A DNA stretch of 64,000 nucleotides from Amycolatopsis pittospori (GCF_013870525.1 NZ_JACBXD010000004.1:62001-126000); one strand, 5' to 3'; numbered from the stretch's first letter, positions 25,656-34,680 are shown. Numbers and translations: made by a program. Notes: generated by a model from the sequence alone, not told the origin.

Positions 25656-26306
25656 ATGCGACTCCAGCACAGCCCCGAGGTCCGCGCCGAGTTTCCCGGC
25701 CTCGCCGTCGGGACGCTTTCGGCCACCGGGATCACCACCGAACTGCCGGTCGAAGTCGAGAAGTTCCTTGCGCGGGCATCGCGACGCCTCGCGGACGGGC
25801 CGGAATCGGAGTTCCCGGAGATCCAGGCCTGGCGCCGGGCGTTCGGCAAGATGGGACTGAAGCCGACCCAGTACCGCTGCGCGTCGGAATCCCTGCTGCG
25901 CCGGCTACGGAAAGAGGGCACGCTCCCCCGGATCCATCCGGTGATCGACCTCTGCAACGCGGTGTCGGTCGCGTACGCCATCCCGGTCGCGGTGCTCGAC
26001 GTCGCCAAGATCGGCGGCTCGCTCGAAGTCCGTCACGCTCGGGGCGACGAGAAGTACATGACCTTCGGAGGCACCGTGGAGCACCCGAATCCGGGCGAGG
26101 TGATCTTCGCCGACGAGGACGGTCAGGCCCACGCCCGGCGGTGGACGAACCGGCAGAGCGGGCACTCCGCGGTATCCGCCGCGACGTCCGACGTGCTGAT
26201 CGTGTCGGAAGGCCTCCACGCGACGGCGGCCGAGGACGTCCCGCTGCTGATCGAGGCCATCGCCGGTGAACTGACGGCGGCCGGTGTGACGCTTACGAGG
26301 CCTTGA
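25656..26306 (+). CDS. B3/B4 tRNA-binding-domain protein
   Basis: 216 residues. It is a stand-alone B3/B4 fold as found in the beta subunit of phenylalanyl-tRNA synthetase: EIQAWRRAFGKMGLKPTQYR, then SLLRRLRKEGTLPRIHPVID, CNAVSVAYAIPVAVLDVAKI and ARRWTNRQSGHSAV. Such free-standing proteins are thought to edit or bind aminoacyl-tRNA or amino-acid derivatives. Its 3' end overlaps the Ku gene by 14 bases tail to tail. Confidence 0.88.
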   Translation: MRLQHSPEVRAEFPGLAVGTLSATGITTELPVEVEKFLARASRRLADGPESEFPEIQAWRRAFGKMGLKPTQYRCASESLLRRLRKEGTLPRIHPVIDLCNAVSVAYAIPVAVLDVAKIGGSLEVRHARGDEKYMTFGGTVEHPNPGEVIFADEDGQAHARRWTNRQSGHSAVSAATSDVLIVSEGLHATAAEDVPLLIEAIAGELTAAGVTLTRP

Positions 26307-27249
26307 GCGTCTTCTCCAACCCGGCCCGCGTCATCTTCGACCGTCCCTTGATGTCGCGTTCCCGCGCCAGCTTCTCCAAGTCCGCCTTCGACAGGGAAGC
26401 CAGATCCTTCCTGGCAGGCGTCTTCTTGGCTGACGTCTTCTTGGCCGACTTCCCCGACGACGCCTTCTTCGTGGACTTACCGTTCTCGACGCTCTTCGAA
26501 AGCGCCTCGAACAGGTCGACGACCTTCGTCGGCTCACCTGGCTCGGCGGCGGGCGTGATCGTCTTGCCCTTCTTCTTGGCCTTGATCAGCTTCCGCACGC
26601 GATCGTTGTAGGTGTCGCGATATTCCTCGGGCCGCCAGTCGTCGCTCATCGCGTCGATCAGGTCGACCGCCATGTCGAGTTCCTTGCCGCGCGCCTTCGC
26701 CTTGCCGGGCAGGTCCGGGAGCTGTTCGGCGGGGTCGCGGAGATCGGCGGCGAAATGCAGGGTGTTGAGCACCATGACGCCGTCACCCGAACGGATCAAC
26801 GACAGGTATTCGCGGCCGCGCATGACGAACTTCGCGATCCCGGCCCGGCCGGACGAGCGCATCGCTTCGAGCAGCAGCGCATACGGACGCTCGAATTCCT
26901 CTTTCGCCGGCGCCAGCCAGTACGTCTTGTCGAAGAACATGGGGTCGATGTCGTCCAGTTCGACGAAACTCTCGATGTCGAGCGACTTCGACCGGCCCGG
27001 GGCGATCTCGTCGAGTTCCTCGGGTTCGACGAGCACGTACTCGCCGCTGTCGAACTCGTAGCCCTTGACGATGTCGTCGTAGTCGACTTCCTTGCCGGTG
27101 CGCTCGTTCACGCGCCGATACCGGATGCGATCCTCGGTCCCGCGTTGGAATTGGCGGAAGTGCACCTTGTGGTCCTCGACGGCGCTGTACAGCCGGACCG
27201 GCACAGTCACCAGTCCGAGTGAAAGGGACCCGCTCCAGACCGGGCGCAT
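26293..27249 (-). CDS. ku: Ku protein for non-homologous end joining
   Basis: ATG 27249 is chosen for GAGAGGAG upstream; 318 residues. MRPVWSGSLSLGLVTVPVRLY is the Ku core N-terminus; the beta-barrel/DNA-ring core runs to about 250 (DWRPEEYRDTYNDRV). Ku binds double-strand ends and recruits LigD, which is not in this window. The C-terminus is long, with a Lys/Ser/Ala-rich linker (KKASSGKSAKKTSAKK) and a SAP-like helix pair (LSKADLEKLARERDIKGRSKM) likely to add DNA binding. Confidence 0.94.
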   Translation of the reverse strand: MRPVWSGSLSLGLVTVPVRLYSAVEDHKVHFRQFQRGTEDRIRYRRVNERTGKEVDYDDIVKGYEFDSGEYVLVEPEELDEIAPGRSKSLDIESFVELDDIDPMFFDKTYWLAPAKEEFERPYALLLEAMRSSGRAGIAKFVMRGREYLSLIRSGDGVMVLNTLHFAADLRDPAEQLPDLPGKAKARGKELDMAVDLIDAMSDDWRPEEYRDTYNDRVRKLIKAKKKGKTITPAAEPGEPTKVVDLFEALSKSVENGKSTKKASSGKSAKKTSAKKTPARKDLASLSKADLEKLARERDIKGRSKMTRAGLEKTLKAS

Positions 27250-27306
27250 GGGCACACTCCTCTCGTCCCCGCCCACATACCCTGAATCGCGGCCGATCAC
27301 ACCTGG

Positions 27307-27585
27307 TCAGAGGCTGAAAGCGACCGACTGCAGGACGACGACGGCCAGGAAGACGAGGGTGAACGCGAGGTCGAACGCCACGCCACCGGCCCGCACCGGG
27401 CGGACCACGCGGCGGACGGGCGCGATCACCGGCTCAGTGACCCTGTGGGTGATCCCGCGCGCCCGGAACGACCAGGGCGGCATCCGGCCGGCGAGGGTCA
27501 CGGCCCAGTCCAACACCAGCCGGGCGACAAGCACGATCAGGAACATTGTGAGCAGGACACCCACCAGATTGCCCAGAGCACTCAT
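27307..27585 (-). CDS. YggT-family membrane protein
   Basis: 92 residues with TM helices at about 5-28 (LVGVLLTMFLIVLVARLVLDW) and 68-90 (AFDLAFTLVFLAVVVLQSVA). The intervening THRVTEPVIAPVRRVVRPV is the YggT signature. These proteins are linked to cell division or osmotic behaviour in other bacteria. It lies 57 bases upstream of ku in the same direction. Confidence 0.88.
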   Translation of the reverse strand: MSALGNLVGVLLTMFLIVLVARLVLDWAVTLAGRMPPWSFRARGITHRVTEPVIAPVRRVVRPVRAGGVAFDLAFTLVFLAVVVLQSVAFSL

Positions 27586-28035
27586 GACGGCACACTCCTC
27601 TTTTCCCCAGTGTGCCGCGCGTTTCTGAGAGGAACCTGTCGGGAGAAACCGATGACGGCGAGGGTGCTCCCAGGGCGGTTGACCACCCCCAGATCGAAGG
27701 CCAACCGCCGTGGAGCCCCTTCATGCGGCCTCGGCACGCTGCCCCGTCGCGCCGAACCCCGCCCAGCCGATGTCTTCAGCTTTCCAAGGCCCTGCATCGG
27801 AATTACATCGGCTCGCCACCGGCGCTCGTCCGCGCAGATCAGGGGGTTCCGGGAGTAGACTCGGACCGGTTCCACGGCAGGCTCGAAGCCCTCGGCTAGG
27901 CCGAATGCCGGACAGCGTTCCCCCACGCCGTCCTGGCTGGAGGCCGGAACGGTGGGTTAGGGTGCCGATCACCGGGCGAGCGGACTGGGAGGTAGTGCTT
28001 GAGCACTCTCACGGTCTCGGACGACATAGTCGCAT
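27586..28035. other. Intergenic region upstream of the AfsR-like gene
   Basis: About 450 bases between divergent genes, with no gene supported on either strand. It must hold the promoters of both neighbours; the palindrome at 27994-28007 is the only distinct element. Confidence 0.45.
27994..28007. promoter_or_regulatory. Palindrome AGTGCT-TG-AGCACT upstream of the SARP regulator
   Basis: A 14-base perfect palindrome centred 35 bases before the AfsR-like start. It could be an autoregulatory or other operator. Position and symmetry are the only evidence. Confidence 0.4.
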
Positions 28036-30969
28036 ATGACCGTCGATCCTTTACCTGAAACGGCCGGATCGCCCAAGACCGGTGGTGATCCGAAAAGCGG
28101 TGGTCAGCCCTCTCAGCTCAGTTTTTCCGTCCTCGGCCCGCTCGAAGCCGAGGTCGACGGCGTCCCCGTCCGGCTCGGCGGACGCCGTGAACAACGACTG
28201 CTCGCCTCCCTACTGATCAACGCGGGCAGGCTCGTCCCGGCGTCCTACCTGATCGGCACGATGTGGCCGGAGAGGCCGCCGAAGACCGCCGTCCGCCAGG
28301 TCAGCAACGCGATCGCCCGGCTGCGGCACGATCTCGGCGTCGCGCGGTCGGCAGTGGTCACCACCGGTTCGGCGTACCGCATCGTCACCAGCAGCGCGTC
28401 ACTCGACTCGGCCCGGTTCGAGGCGGACTATCGCCAAGGTGCGGAACTCCTGGCCGCGGGGCTGATCTCCCAGGCGGCGGGCAAACTCGCGGACGCCCTC
28501 GCGCTCTGGCGCGGCCCCGCCTTCGACGGTCTCGACGGCGACGCCATCGAACAGACGGCGCGACGGCTCGACGAAGAACGCCTCGCCGCCCGCGAACTCC
28601 TCATCGGCGCCCGGCTCCGGCTCGGGGAGACCGACACCGCGGTCCGCGAGGCCTTCGACCTCGCCGCCCGGCATCCCACTCGCGAGACCCTGCAGTGCCT
28701 GACCATGCTGGCGCTCTACCGGGCGGGCCGCGGCGCCGACGCGCTCCGGACGTTCGACCGGGCGAGGACGGCGCTGGCCGAGGAGCTCGGTGTCGACCCT
28801 GGCGCCGAATTGAGCGCACTCCACCAGCAGATCCTGCGCACGGACGCCGAACTGATGGAGGACACCTCCCTCATCCGGTACGGCGTGGGCGGTCTCCGCG
28901 CCGGGATGGACACCAGCGGACGACGTGAGGACGCGGACGCGCGGAAGGCGCTCTTCCCCCGACCAGCACAACTGCCCGCGGACCTCCCCGCGTTCGGTGG
29001 CCGCGCCGCGGAGCTGGAAACGGTCCTCGAGATCGGCCAGGCCGGTTCGTCGGCCGGGCCGAGGCTGATCGCGATCGACGGCATGCCCGGCGTCGGCAAG
29101 ACCGCACTGGCCGTCCACGCCGCTCACCGGCTGGCGCCGATGTACCCCGACGGGCAACTCTTCGTCAACCTCGAAGGGTTTTCGCCTGCGGGTGACCCGG
29201 TGGATCCTGCCGCGGCACTGGAGTCGCTGCTGCGCTCGCTCGGCATCCAGGGTTCGGACATCCCCGCCGGCACCGGGCAGCGTGCGGCGTTGTTCCGCAG
29301 CTGTCTCGCCGGCAAACGCATGCTCGTGGTGCTGGACAACGCCATCAGCGCGACGCAGGTGAGCCCGCTGCTCCCCGGTTCGGCGAGCTGTTGCGTGCTG
29401 ATCACCAGCCGGACCAGGCTCGCCGACCTCGACGGTGCGGAGTTGCTCTCCCTCGAACCGTTCAGCCGCGCGGACGCGGTGGACCTGCTCGGCCGGATCG
29501 TCGGACCGTCCCGGCTGAAGCGGGAATCCCCCGACGCGGCCGACCAGGTCGCGAGCCTATGCGGCGATCTGCCGCTCGCACTGGCCGTCACGGCGAGCCG
29601 CCTGCGAGCGCGGGCGTCCTGGACACTCGACTTCGTCGCCCGGCAGTTGCGTGACGAACGGAACAGATTCGGCGAACTCACCGCAGGGGAACGCGACGTC
29701 GCCGGCGCTTTCCGGGTGTCCTATCTGAACCTGTCCGAAGCGGAACGCCGGGTGTTCCGGCGCTTGAGCCATCACCCCGGTGCCGCCTTCGACCTGCATT
29801 CGACGGCCGCGCTGGCCGAAGTGGGCCTCGGCGAGGCCCGCCGCCTGGCCGAACGACTGGTCGACGTGAATCTTTTACGGCAACCGTCGATGGACCGGTA
29901 CGAAATGCACGACCTCCTTCGCAGCTACGCCCGTGAACTGCTGTTCGCGGAAGAGCCCGAAGACCAGCGCGACACCATGATGCGGCGGCTGTTCGACTAC
30001 TACCGCTGCACCGTCGCCGCCGCGATGGAATTCATCGACCCCGATACCGACGACGAGCCCCGCGACGGCCTCGAGGTCCCGAAGAGCGAATTCGGGCAGT
30101 CGTTCGCCGACTACGACCAGGCCGCGCACTGGATGGACAACCAATGGCAGAACGTCCTGCCGGTGGCCGTCGCCATGAACCATTCCCAGCACTATTCGGA
30201 CCTCGTGCTCTTCTGTTCGTCGGTCTGGCGCTACTTCGACAACCGCGGTCACTACCACCAGGCCAGGGAAATCCACACGCTCGCGCTGTCCGCAGCCCGG
30301 GCGACCGGAAATCTGGTACTGGAGTACCAGGCCTTGCACAACTACGGCCTCACCCTCTGGCGGGCAAAGGAGTACACCGAAGCGAATCGCCTGTTCGGCG
30401 AGGTGTTCGAACTGGCCGCGACCACGGGCGACGTCCGGATGCAATGCCGGGCGAAGGGGAACTCCGCCCTCACCCACTGGCTCACCGGCGAGACGGAAGA
30501 GGCGATCGAGCAACTCGGATGGGTCCGCGACACCGCGAAGGCCATAGGGAACGCCCTCATCGAGGCCCGCGCCCGGCACCGGATCGGACTGATCCACACC
30601 GAGAAGGACCGCCACCTTGAAGCGGCAGGAGAGCTCGACCAGGCACTACGGCTGGCCCATGAAAACGAATCGGCCGACCTCGAGGCCGAATGCTTCATCG
30701 CCCTCGGCATCAATTCGCGCTCCGTCGGCGATGCCGAACTCGCGGTCTCCCAGTTGACCACCGCGCTGGAAGTTCTCGGATCGACCGGGAATCGCAGCAT
30801 GCAGCCCATCGCCCACCATGAAATGGCGACCTCGCTCGACATTCTCGGTGAGCGACCGAAAGCGGACCGTCATCGCAGACTGGCCTTGCGACTCTACGCC
30901 GAGCTCGGCATTTCAGACTCCGCCGAGGTACGCGAACTCAGACAGCACCTGACCGATTACTCGGCGTAA
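28036..30969 (+). CDS. AfsR/SARP-family regulator (wHTH-BTAD-NB-ARC-TPR)
   Basis: 977 residues. The OmpR-type winged helix spans about 30-125 (SFSVLGPLEAEVDGVPVRLGG, MWPERPPKTAVRQVSNAIARLR). The bacterial transcriptional activation domain spans about 130-275 (LALWRGPAFDGL, LGVDPGAELSALHQQIL). The NB-ARC ATPase has Walker A GMPGVGKT at 349-356, Walker B RMLVVLDN and DLPLALAV. The C-terminal third is TPR repeats (YQALHNYGLTLWRAKEY, then RARHRIGLIHTEKDRHLEA). Large SARPs switch on specialised-metabolite clusters in response to signals. The next genes are a tiny ORF and a SagB-type enzyme on the same strand, so local control of these is likely. Confidence 0.93.
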   Translation: MTVDPLPETAGSPKTGGDPKSGGQPSQLSFSVLGPLEAEVDGVPVRLGGRREQRLLASLLINAGRLVPASYLIGTMWPERPPKTAVRQVSNAIARLRHDLGVARSAVVTTGSAYRIVTSSASLDSARFEADYRQGAELLAAGLISQAAGKLADALALWRGPAFDGLDGDAIEQTARRLDEERLAARELLIGARLRLGETDTAVREAFDLAARHPTRETLQCLTMLALYRAGRGADALRTFDRARTALAEELGVDPGAELSALHQQILRTDAELMEDTSLIRYGVGGLRAGMDTSGRREDADARKALFPRPAQLPADLPAFGGRAAELETVLEIGQAGSSAGPRLIAIDGMPGVGKTALAVHAAHRLAPMYPDGQLFVNLEGFSPAGDPVDPAAALESLLRSLGIQGSDIPAGTGQRAALFRSCLAGKRMLVVLDNAISATQVSPLLPGSASCCVLITSRTRLADLDGAELLSLEPFSRADAVDLLGRIVGPSRLKRESPDAADQVASLCGDLPLALAVTASRLRARASWTLDFVARQLRDERNRFGELTAGERDVAGAFRVSYLNLSEAERRVFRRLSHHPGAAFDLHSTAALAEVGLGEARRLAERLVDVNLLRQPSMDRYEMHDLLRSYARELLFAEEPEDQRDTMMRRLFDYYRCTVAAAMEFIDPDTDDEPRDGLEVPKSEFGQSFADYDQAAHWMDNQWQNVLPVAVAMNHSQHYSDLVLFCSSVWRYFDNRGHYHQAREIHTLALSAARATGNLVLEYQALHNYGLTLWRAKEYTEANRLFGEVFELAATTGDVRMQCRAKGNSALTHWLTGETEEAIEQLGWVRDTAKAIGNALIEARARHRIGLIHTEKDRHLEAAGELDQALRLAHENESADLEAECFIALGINSRSVGDAELAVSQLTTALEVLGSTGNRSMQPIAHHEMATSLDILGERPKADRHRRLALRLYAELGISDSAEVRELRQHLTDYSA

Positions 30970-31050
30970 TTCGTCGTTTCGCTCCGGTACTCTGATGGAG
31001 TAGGTATATTCGCTTGACCGGAGCAACTGATCACGTAGAGGATCGGCCAC

Positions 31051-31170
31051 ATGGAAGACGACGATGACGAATTCCTGACCGAAATCGAAGCCGAGTACCG
31101 GGTTCTCCAGCAGTGGGGCCCGTTCGATCCGCCGCCGGGCGGAACACCGCCATTCCGTCCGCGACGCTGA
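31051..31170 (+). CDS. 39-residue acidic peptide, candidate RiPP precursor
   Basis: ATG 31051 has AGAGGA at 31038-31042, and the frame ends at TGA 31168-31170. The first half is acidic and helical (MEDDDDEFLTEIEAEYRVLQ), like a leader peptide. The rest (QWGPFDPPPGGTPPFRPRR) is Trp/Pro/Phe/Gly-rich and basic at the end, like a core. There is no Cys or Ser, so classic azole or lanthionine chemistry is unlikely. It sits 81 bases after the SARP regulator and 59 bases before a SagB-type dehydrogenase. That placement is the strongest argument for it being a modified peptide. Whether it is translated, and what is done to it, is inference. Confidence 0.55.
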   Translation: MEDDDDEFLTEIEAEYRVLQQWGPFDPPPGGTPPFRPRR

Positions 31171-31229
31171 ATGACCGGGCGGATTCGCTAAGTATTCGCA
31201 CTACTGGGGACTGGGGCGCAAGACATTCG

Positions 31230-32303
31230 ATGCTGGTAAGGGTTTCCTCTTGTGGAACGCTTTACTGGTCCGAAGGTGAGCTGATCTGGGACGATCACCT
31301 CGGACATCGCCAGCTCAAACTCGCCGAAGGAACCGAACAGGTTCTGCGATGGTTCGGTTCGTGGCGAGAGCCGGAATCGGTGCGTGACGCGGACGAGAAT
31401 CCCGAGACGCGGGAAAGGCTCGTCCGCATCACGCGCGCGATGATCCGGTACGACGTGCTGGTGGTCAAAGGTTCTTCCCGCCAGCGGAGGGAAGAAGAGA
31501 TCCTTCGGGACTGGGGTCCCTGGGGAGCGTCCGCGAGGGCGTTCCACTTCGGCACCCGATCGCTACGGCAAACCGAGTTCACGACCAGCGAGACGACCGC
31601 GAAAACCCTGCTGGAGAAGGCGAAGGCCAATCCTCCGCCTTCTCCGGTGAGGCCGTCGGGCGACTTCGAGGCGATACCGCTGCCCGAACCGTCGCCCGAA
31701 CCGCTGAACGCGATCGGGCTCGGCGAGGCCCTGCGGAAGCGCAGAAGCGTCCGCGAGTTCGGTGAAGAACCGTTGCCGCTGCGTGCTTTGAGCGCCTTGC
31801 TCACGGCCGCCCGGCCGACGAGGCCGGAAACGCATCCCGACATCCCGGCCACTGGGAACGTCTTCAAGACGAGCCCGTCCGGCGGCGCGCGGCATCCGAC
31901 CGAGGTGTACGTCTACGCGAGGAACGTCGGGGGCCTCGAATGCGGGGTCTACCACTATGACGCTTTCGGGCATGGGCTCACGCCACTGGGCGGCAAGATC
32001 GACGACGACGAACTGGTCGCACTCGCCGGTGACCAGGAATGGACCGGGAACGCCGGCGCGCTGCTGATCTACACCAGTGTCATCGAGCGGAACCAGTGGA
32101 AGTACCCGGTGAGCCGGACGTACCGGATCCTGCTGATGGACGTCGGCCATCTCAGCCAGACCGTCTACCTGCTGGCGACGGCGCTCGGGCTGAACATCAC
32201 CTTCACCGCAGCGCTGCGCGACGAGATGGTCGAGCAACTCCTCGGCTGCGACCCGGCGAACGAACTGGTGCTCGGCATGTCGGTGCTCGGCACTCCCGCG
32301 TAA
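31230..32303 (+). CDS. SagB-type dehydrogenase (nitroreductase fold)
   Basis: ATG 31230 gives 357 residues; upstream in-frame codons overlap the peptide gene and lack ATG/GTG with a ribosome site, so the start is moderately sure. Residues 1-115 form the SagB N-terminal module (CGTLYWSEGELIWDDHLGH, then WGPWGASARAFHFGTR). The nitroreductase-like FMN domain covers about 165-357 (LGEALRKRRSVREFGEEPLP, then SPSGGARHPTEVYVY, GVYHYD, LLLMDVGHLSQTVYLLATALGL, GCDPANELVLGMSVLG). SagB enzymes use FMN to oxidise azolines or related bonds in peptides. Here no YcaO/E1 partner is nearby, so another oxidation on the upstream peptide is possible. Confidence 0.88.
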   Translation: MLVRVSSCGTLYWSEGELIWDDHLGHRQLKLAEGTEQVLRWFGSWREPESVRDADENPETRERLVRITRAMIRYDVLVVKGSSRQRREEEILRDWGPWGASARAFHFGTRSLRQTEFTTSETTAKTLLEKAKANPPPSPVRPSGDFEAIPLPEPSPEPLNAIGLGEALRKRRSVREFGEEPLPLRALSALLTAARPTRPETHPDIPATGNVFKTSPSGGARHPTEVYVYARNVGGLECGVYHYDAFGHGLTPLGGKIDDDELVALAGDQEWTGNAGALLIYTSVIERNQWKYPVSRTYRILLMDVGHLSQTVYLLATALGLNITFTAALRDEMVEQLLGCDPANELVLGMSVLGTPA

Positions 32304-32635
32304 AGAGCACGTAAAGGCCCCCCTGGATCCAACAAGCTTCATACGAGGCAAGCGTGAGCGTCCCGACGACCTCCTGGGCCTGCCCCGCCGACATCCCGGT
32401 CTGGCCAGCTGCGCGGCGACCACGTCCTTCGACGCGGGCCCGAAGCCAAGCTCGACCGGCTTCCGAACCTCTTCGTTGGTCGCCGACTGCTCGTCAACCG
32501 GCCCACCGCCGCCCGCGAAGCGTCACGGACGTTCGGCGCGAAGTTAGCCCTCACCGACGAGGCGAACAGGGTGTCGAACGCCGGCGTGCCGAACATGCCG
32601 CCGAGCTCATCGACGTCCGAGGAACGCTCGGTTCG
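32304..32635. other. Intergenic region with possible decayed ORF
   Basis: About 330 bases. Minus-strand frames show short coding-like pieces in different phases (FGTPAFDTLFASSVRANFAP; NEEVRKPVELGFGPASKDVV; MSAGQAQEVVGTLTLASYEA), as if one gene had been broken by frameshifts. I could not name a family. Confidence 0.25.
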
Positions 32636-33856
32636 TCAGGCCGCATCAGCATCGCCTTGGGCGCCACCTTCCCTGGCCTCGTCAGAGAACGGGGCGTCGG
32701 AGCGGGATTCATGGAACGGTTCCGGTGCCGTTTCGTAGCGGTGCCCCGACGGCGTGGTGATGATCATGCCGCCGTTGCCGGTGGGTTCCGCGGACCAGCC
32801 GGGTTCTTCGCGGAGCAGGTTGTGGCCTTTGCAGTAAACATGGCAGTTGTGGTGGTTGGTCCTGCCGTCGCGGGCCCGGCCGACGATGTGGTCGATCTCG
32901 GACGACTCCGCGGGCCGGTGGCAGCCGGGCTGCGTGCATTCCCGATCCCGGGCCTTGATCAACCGCGCCAAGGAGGCCGGTGACCGATACTTGTCGGCCC
33001 CCGCTTCCAGTAGCTGCCCGGTGGCGGGGTCGGTGATCAGACGGGACCAGGTCGAGCCGGGGTCGGAGGCGATTTCGCGCGCCAGCCAGTCCGGGATGGG
33101 TCCGTAGCCTGCCAGGAACGCGGGGTCATTACGTGCACCGACGAGGGTCAAGAAGTCCACATAGACATGGATATGCGCCCGCAGCTTCCCTCGTCTCTCC
33201 TCGGCCAGCAGCCGTTCGGCGAAGATATCCGCCCGATGCTGACCTAGAGTGCGGGACTTGTCCTTGAACCGTCGAGCCTTCGCCGCCCGGCTCATCGACG
33301 CATAGATCGAGCTGGCGACCTCTGCGGGGAGATAACCGGAGAGTGAGGACATCGTCTCGTCCTCGTGCTTCAACGAGACATGCCTCGCCGCGCGTTTCTT
33401 CGCGGCGCGTTCGCGATAGCCGGCGGGGTCGAACTTCTGCACCGCATGGCTCACCGAACGGCGGATCGCCTCCGGATCACGCTCGGCGAGACGGTTCGCC
33501 ATCCAGGCATCCACCTGGGCGGCGACCTCGTCCGACACCTCCCGGGTCAGGCGGGTGACCCGGGAGGCTTTGAACAGGTCGATGTCACCGCGTTCCAACG
33601 CCGCCAGCGTATGAGGCAGGCGGCGCACCAGTGCGCAGGCGATTTCCAGCAGCAGGAACGCTCGATTGCGAGTGACCGAGAAGCGCAAGGCGACTTCCTC
33701 GGTCATCGATCTTCGCGATCCGGCGACAGCAGCGAAATCGGCTAACGCCCGCACCTGACGCCCCTGCGCCTGACGAAGCAGAACCTCCTCGTCGAACGCG
33801 GCATCCAGAAAGCGAGCGGTCTTCGGGTTATGAGCAAGAGTTGGGGTCATGACCAT
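32636..33856 (-). CDS. DUF222/HNH endonuclease-family protein
   Basis: 406 residues from ATG 33856 (33850 also possible). The long helical DUF222-like N-terminal region (ALADFAAVAGSRRSMTEEVAL, then ERGDIDLFKASRVTRLTREV) is followed by the HNH domain (SLARLIKARDRECTQPGCHRP, SSEIDHIVGRARDGRTNHHN, CHVYCKGHNLLR). It has the Cys pairs and DH..HN core intact. Such DUF222-HNH proteins are abundant, often repeated, in actinobacteria; their target is unclear. Confidence 0.9.
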   Translation of the reverse strand: MVMTPTLAHNPKTARFLDAAFDEEVLLRQAQGRQVRALADFAAVAGSRRSMTEEVALRFSVTRNRAFLLLEIACALVRRLPHTLAALERGDIDLFKASRVTRLTREVSDEVAAQVDAWMANRLAERDPEAIRRSVSHAVQKFDPAGYRERAAKKRAARHVSLKHEDETMSSLSGYLPAEVASSIYASMSRAAKARRFKDKSRTLGQHRADIFAERLLAEERRGKLRAHIHVYVDFLTLVGARNDPAFLAGYGPIPDWLAREIASDPGSTWSRLITDPATGQLLEAGADKYRSPASLARLIKARDRECTQPGCHRPAESSEIDHIVGRARDGRTNHHNCHVYCKGHNLLREEPGWSAEPTGNGGMIITTPSGHRYETAPEPFHESRSDAPFSDEAREGGAQGDADAA

Positions 33857-33954
33857 GATCGTACTCGAACAGACGTTCGAGTTCACGTAATTTCGTGATC
33901 GGATTTACGCGGAGAGTGAACGGTGAAAATACGCACCCACTGTCCACGAATCAG

Positions 33955-34680
33955 TCATCGACGGGCACTACCAGACGCCAGGAACTGCGGTACAGCAACA
34001 AGCCTCCCCTCTTCAAGCTGCTCCGTCAGCCAGATCTCCCCCTCCTCAACGGAAACAGCCCCCACGCGAACAGCCACCTCGACCATCACCCGCCCTAACA
34101 GGCCACCATCCACAGTCGCGGTGACGACCTCCACCGCGACCTCACCGAACCCATAACCGGACAGCAGGCGCCGAAACCCGCGGGCCACCCGAGGAGCGGT
34201 GATCACCGAGGCACGCGCGCGCACGATCTCCCGAGTCAGTGCCGGATAAGAGGAATCGATCACCAATGCCTCCCAATCGTGCCCGGACAACACGATCCGC
34301 CCGCCGGGAACCAGAACCCGCCGAGCCTCCGCGAGAGCACGCGACGGCTCTGCCAACTCGTGGAACACCTTGTCCGCCCGATACCCCGCGAACCCACCGT
34401 CCACCGGCAACGAACAGGCGTCACCGGTCAGGAACTCCAGATCCGGAGACCGTCGACGAGCCTCCTCGACCATCTCGGAAGACAAGTCGACACCGACAGC
34501 GCGGAACCCCAGTGACGACAACTCGGCCACCGCCCGCCCGGCACCACAGCCGACGTCGAGCACCGCGGAACCGGGTTCCAGGCGGAGCAGTTCATAGGTC
34601 CGGGACCTCAAAGAGGCGGCTTCCGGCCGCGCGTCGGCGGCGTCGAGCCGCTGCATCAGGGACATACCGTTCGTGGACAT
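33955..34680 (-). CDS. SAM-dependent methyltransferase
   Basis: ATG 34680 gives 241 residues; a longer frame has no ribosome site and would overlap the divergent MerR gene. Class I motif I is VLDVGCGAGRAVAEL, motif II AVGVDLSSEMVEEAR, then LTGDACSLP and VLVPGGRIVLSGHDWEAL. The UbiE/Methyltransf_11 pattern suggests a small-molecule or lipid substrate. It is divergent from a MerR regulator 28 bases away, which probably controls it. Confidence 0.88.
   Translation of the reverse strand: MSTNGMSLMQRLDAADARPEAASLRSRTYELLRLEPGSAVLDVGCGAGRAVAELSSLGFRAVGVDLSSEMVEEARRRSPDLEFLTGDACSLPVDGGFAGYRADKVFHELAEPSRALAEARRVLVPGGRIVLSGHDWEALVIDSSYPALTREIVRARASVITAPRVARGFRRLLSGYGFGEVAVEVVTATVDGGLLGRVMVEVAVRVGAVSVEEGEIWLTEQLEEGRLVAVPQFLASGSARR

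Noticed and set aside
31171..31191. ATG at 31171 as start of the SagB-type gene
   Set aside because: That frame meets a stop after six codons; the enzyme frame has its first ATG at 31230 near conserved sequence.
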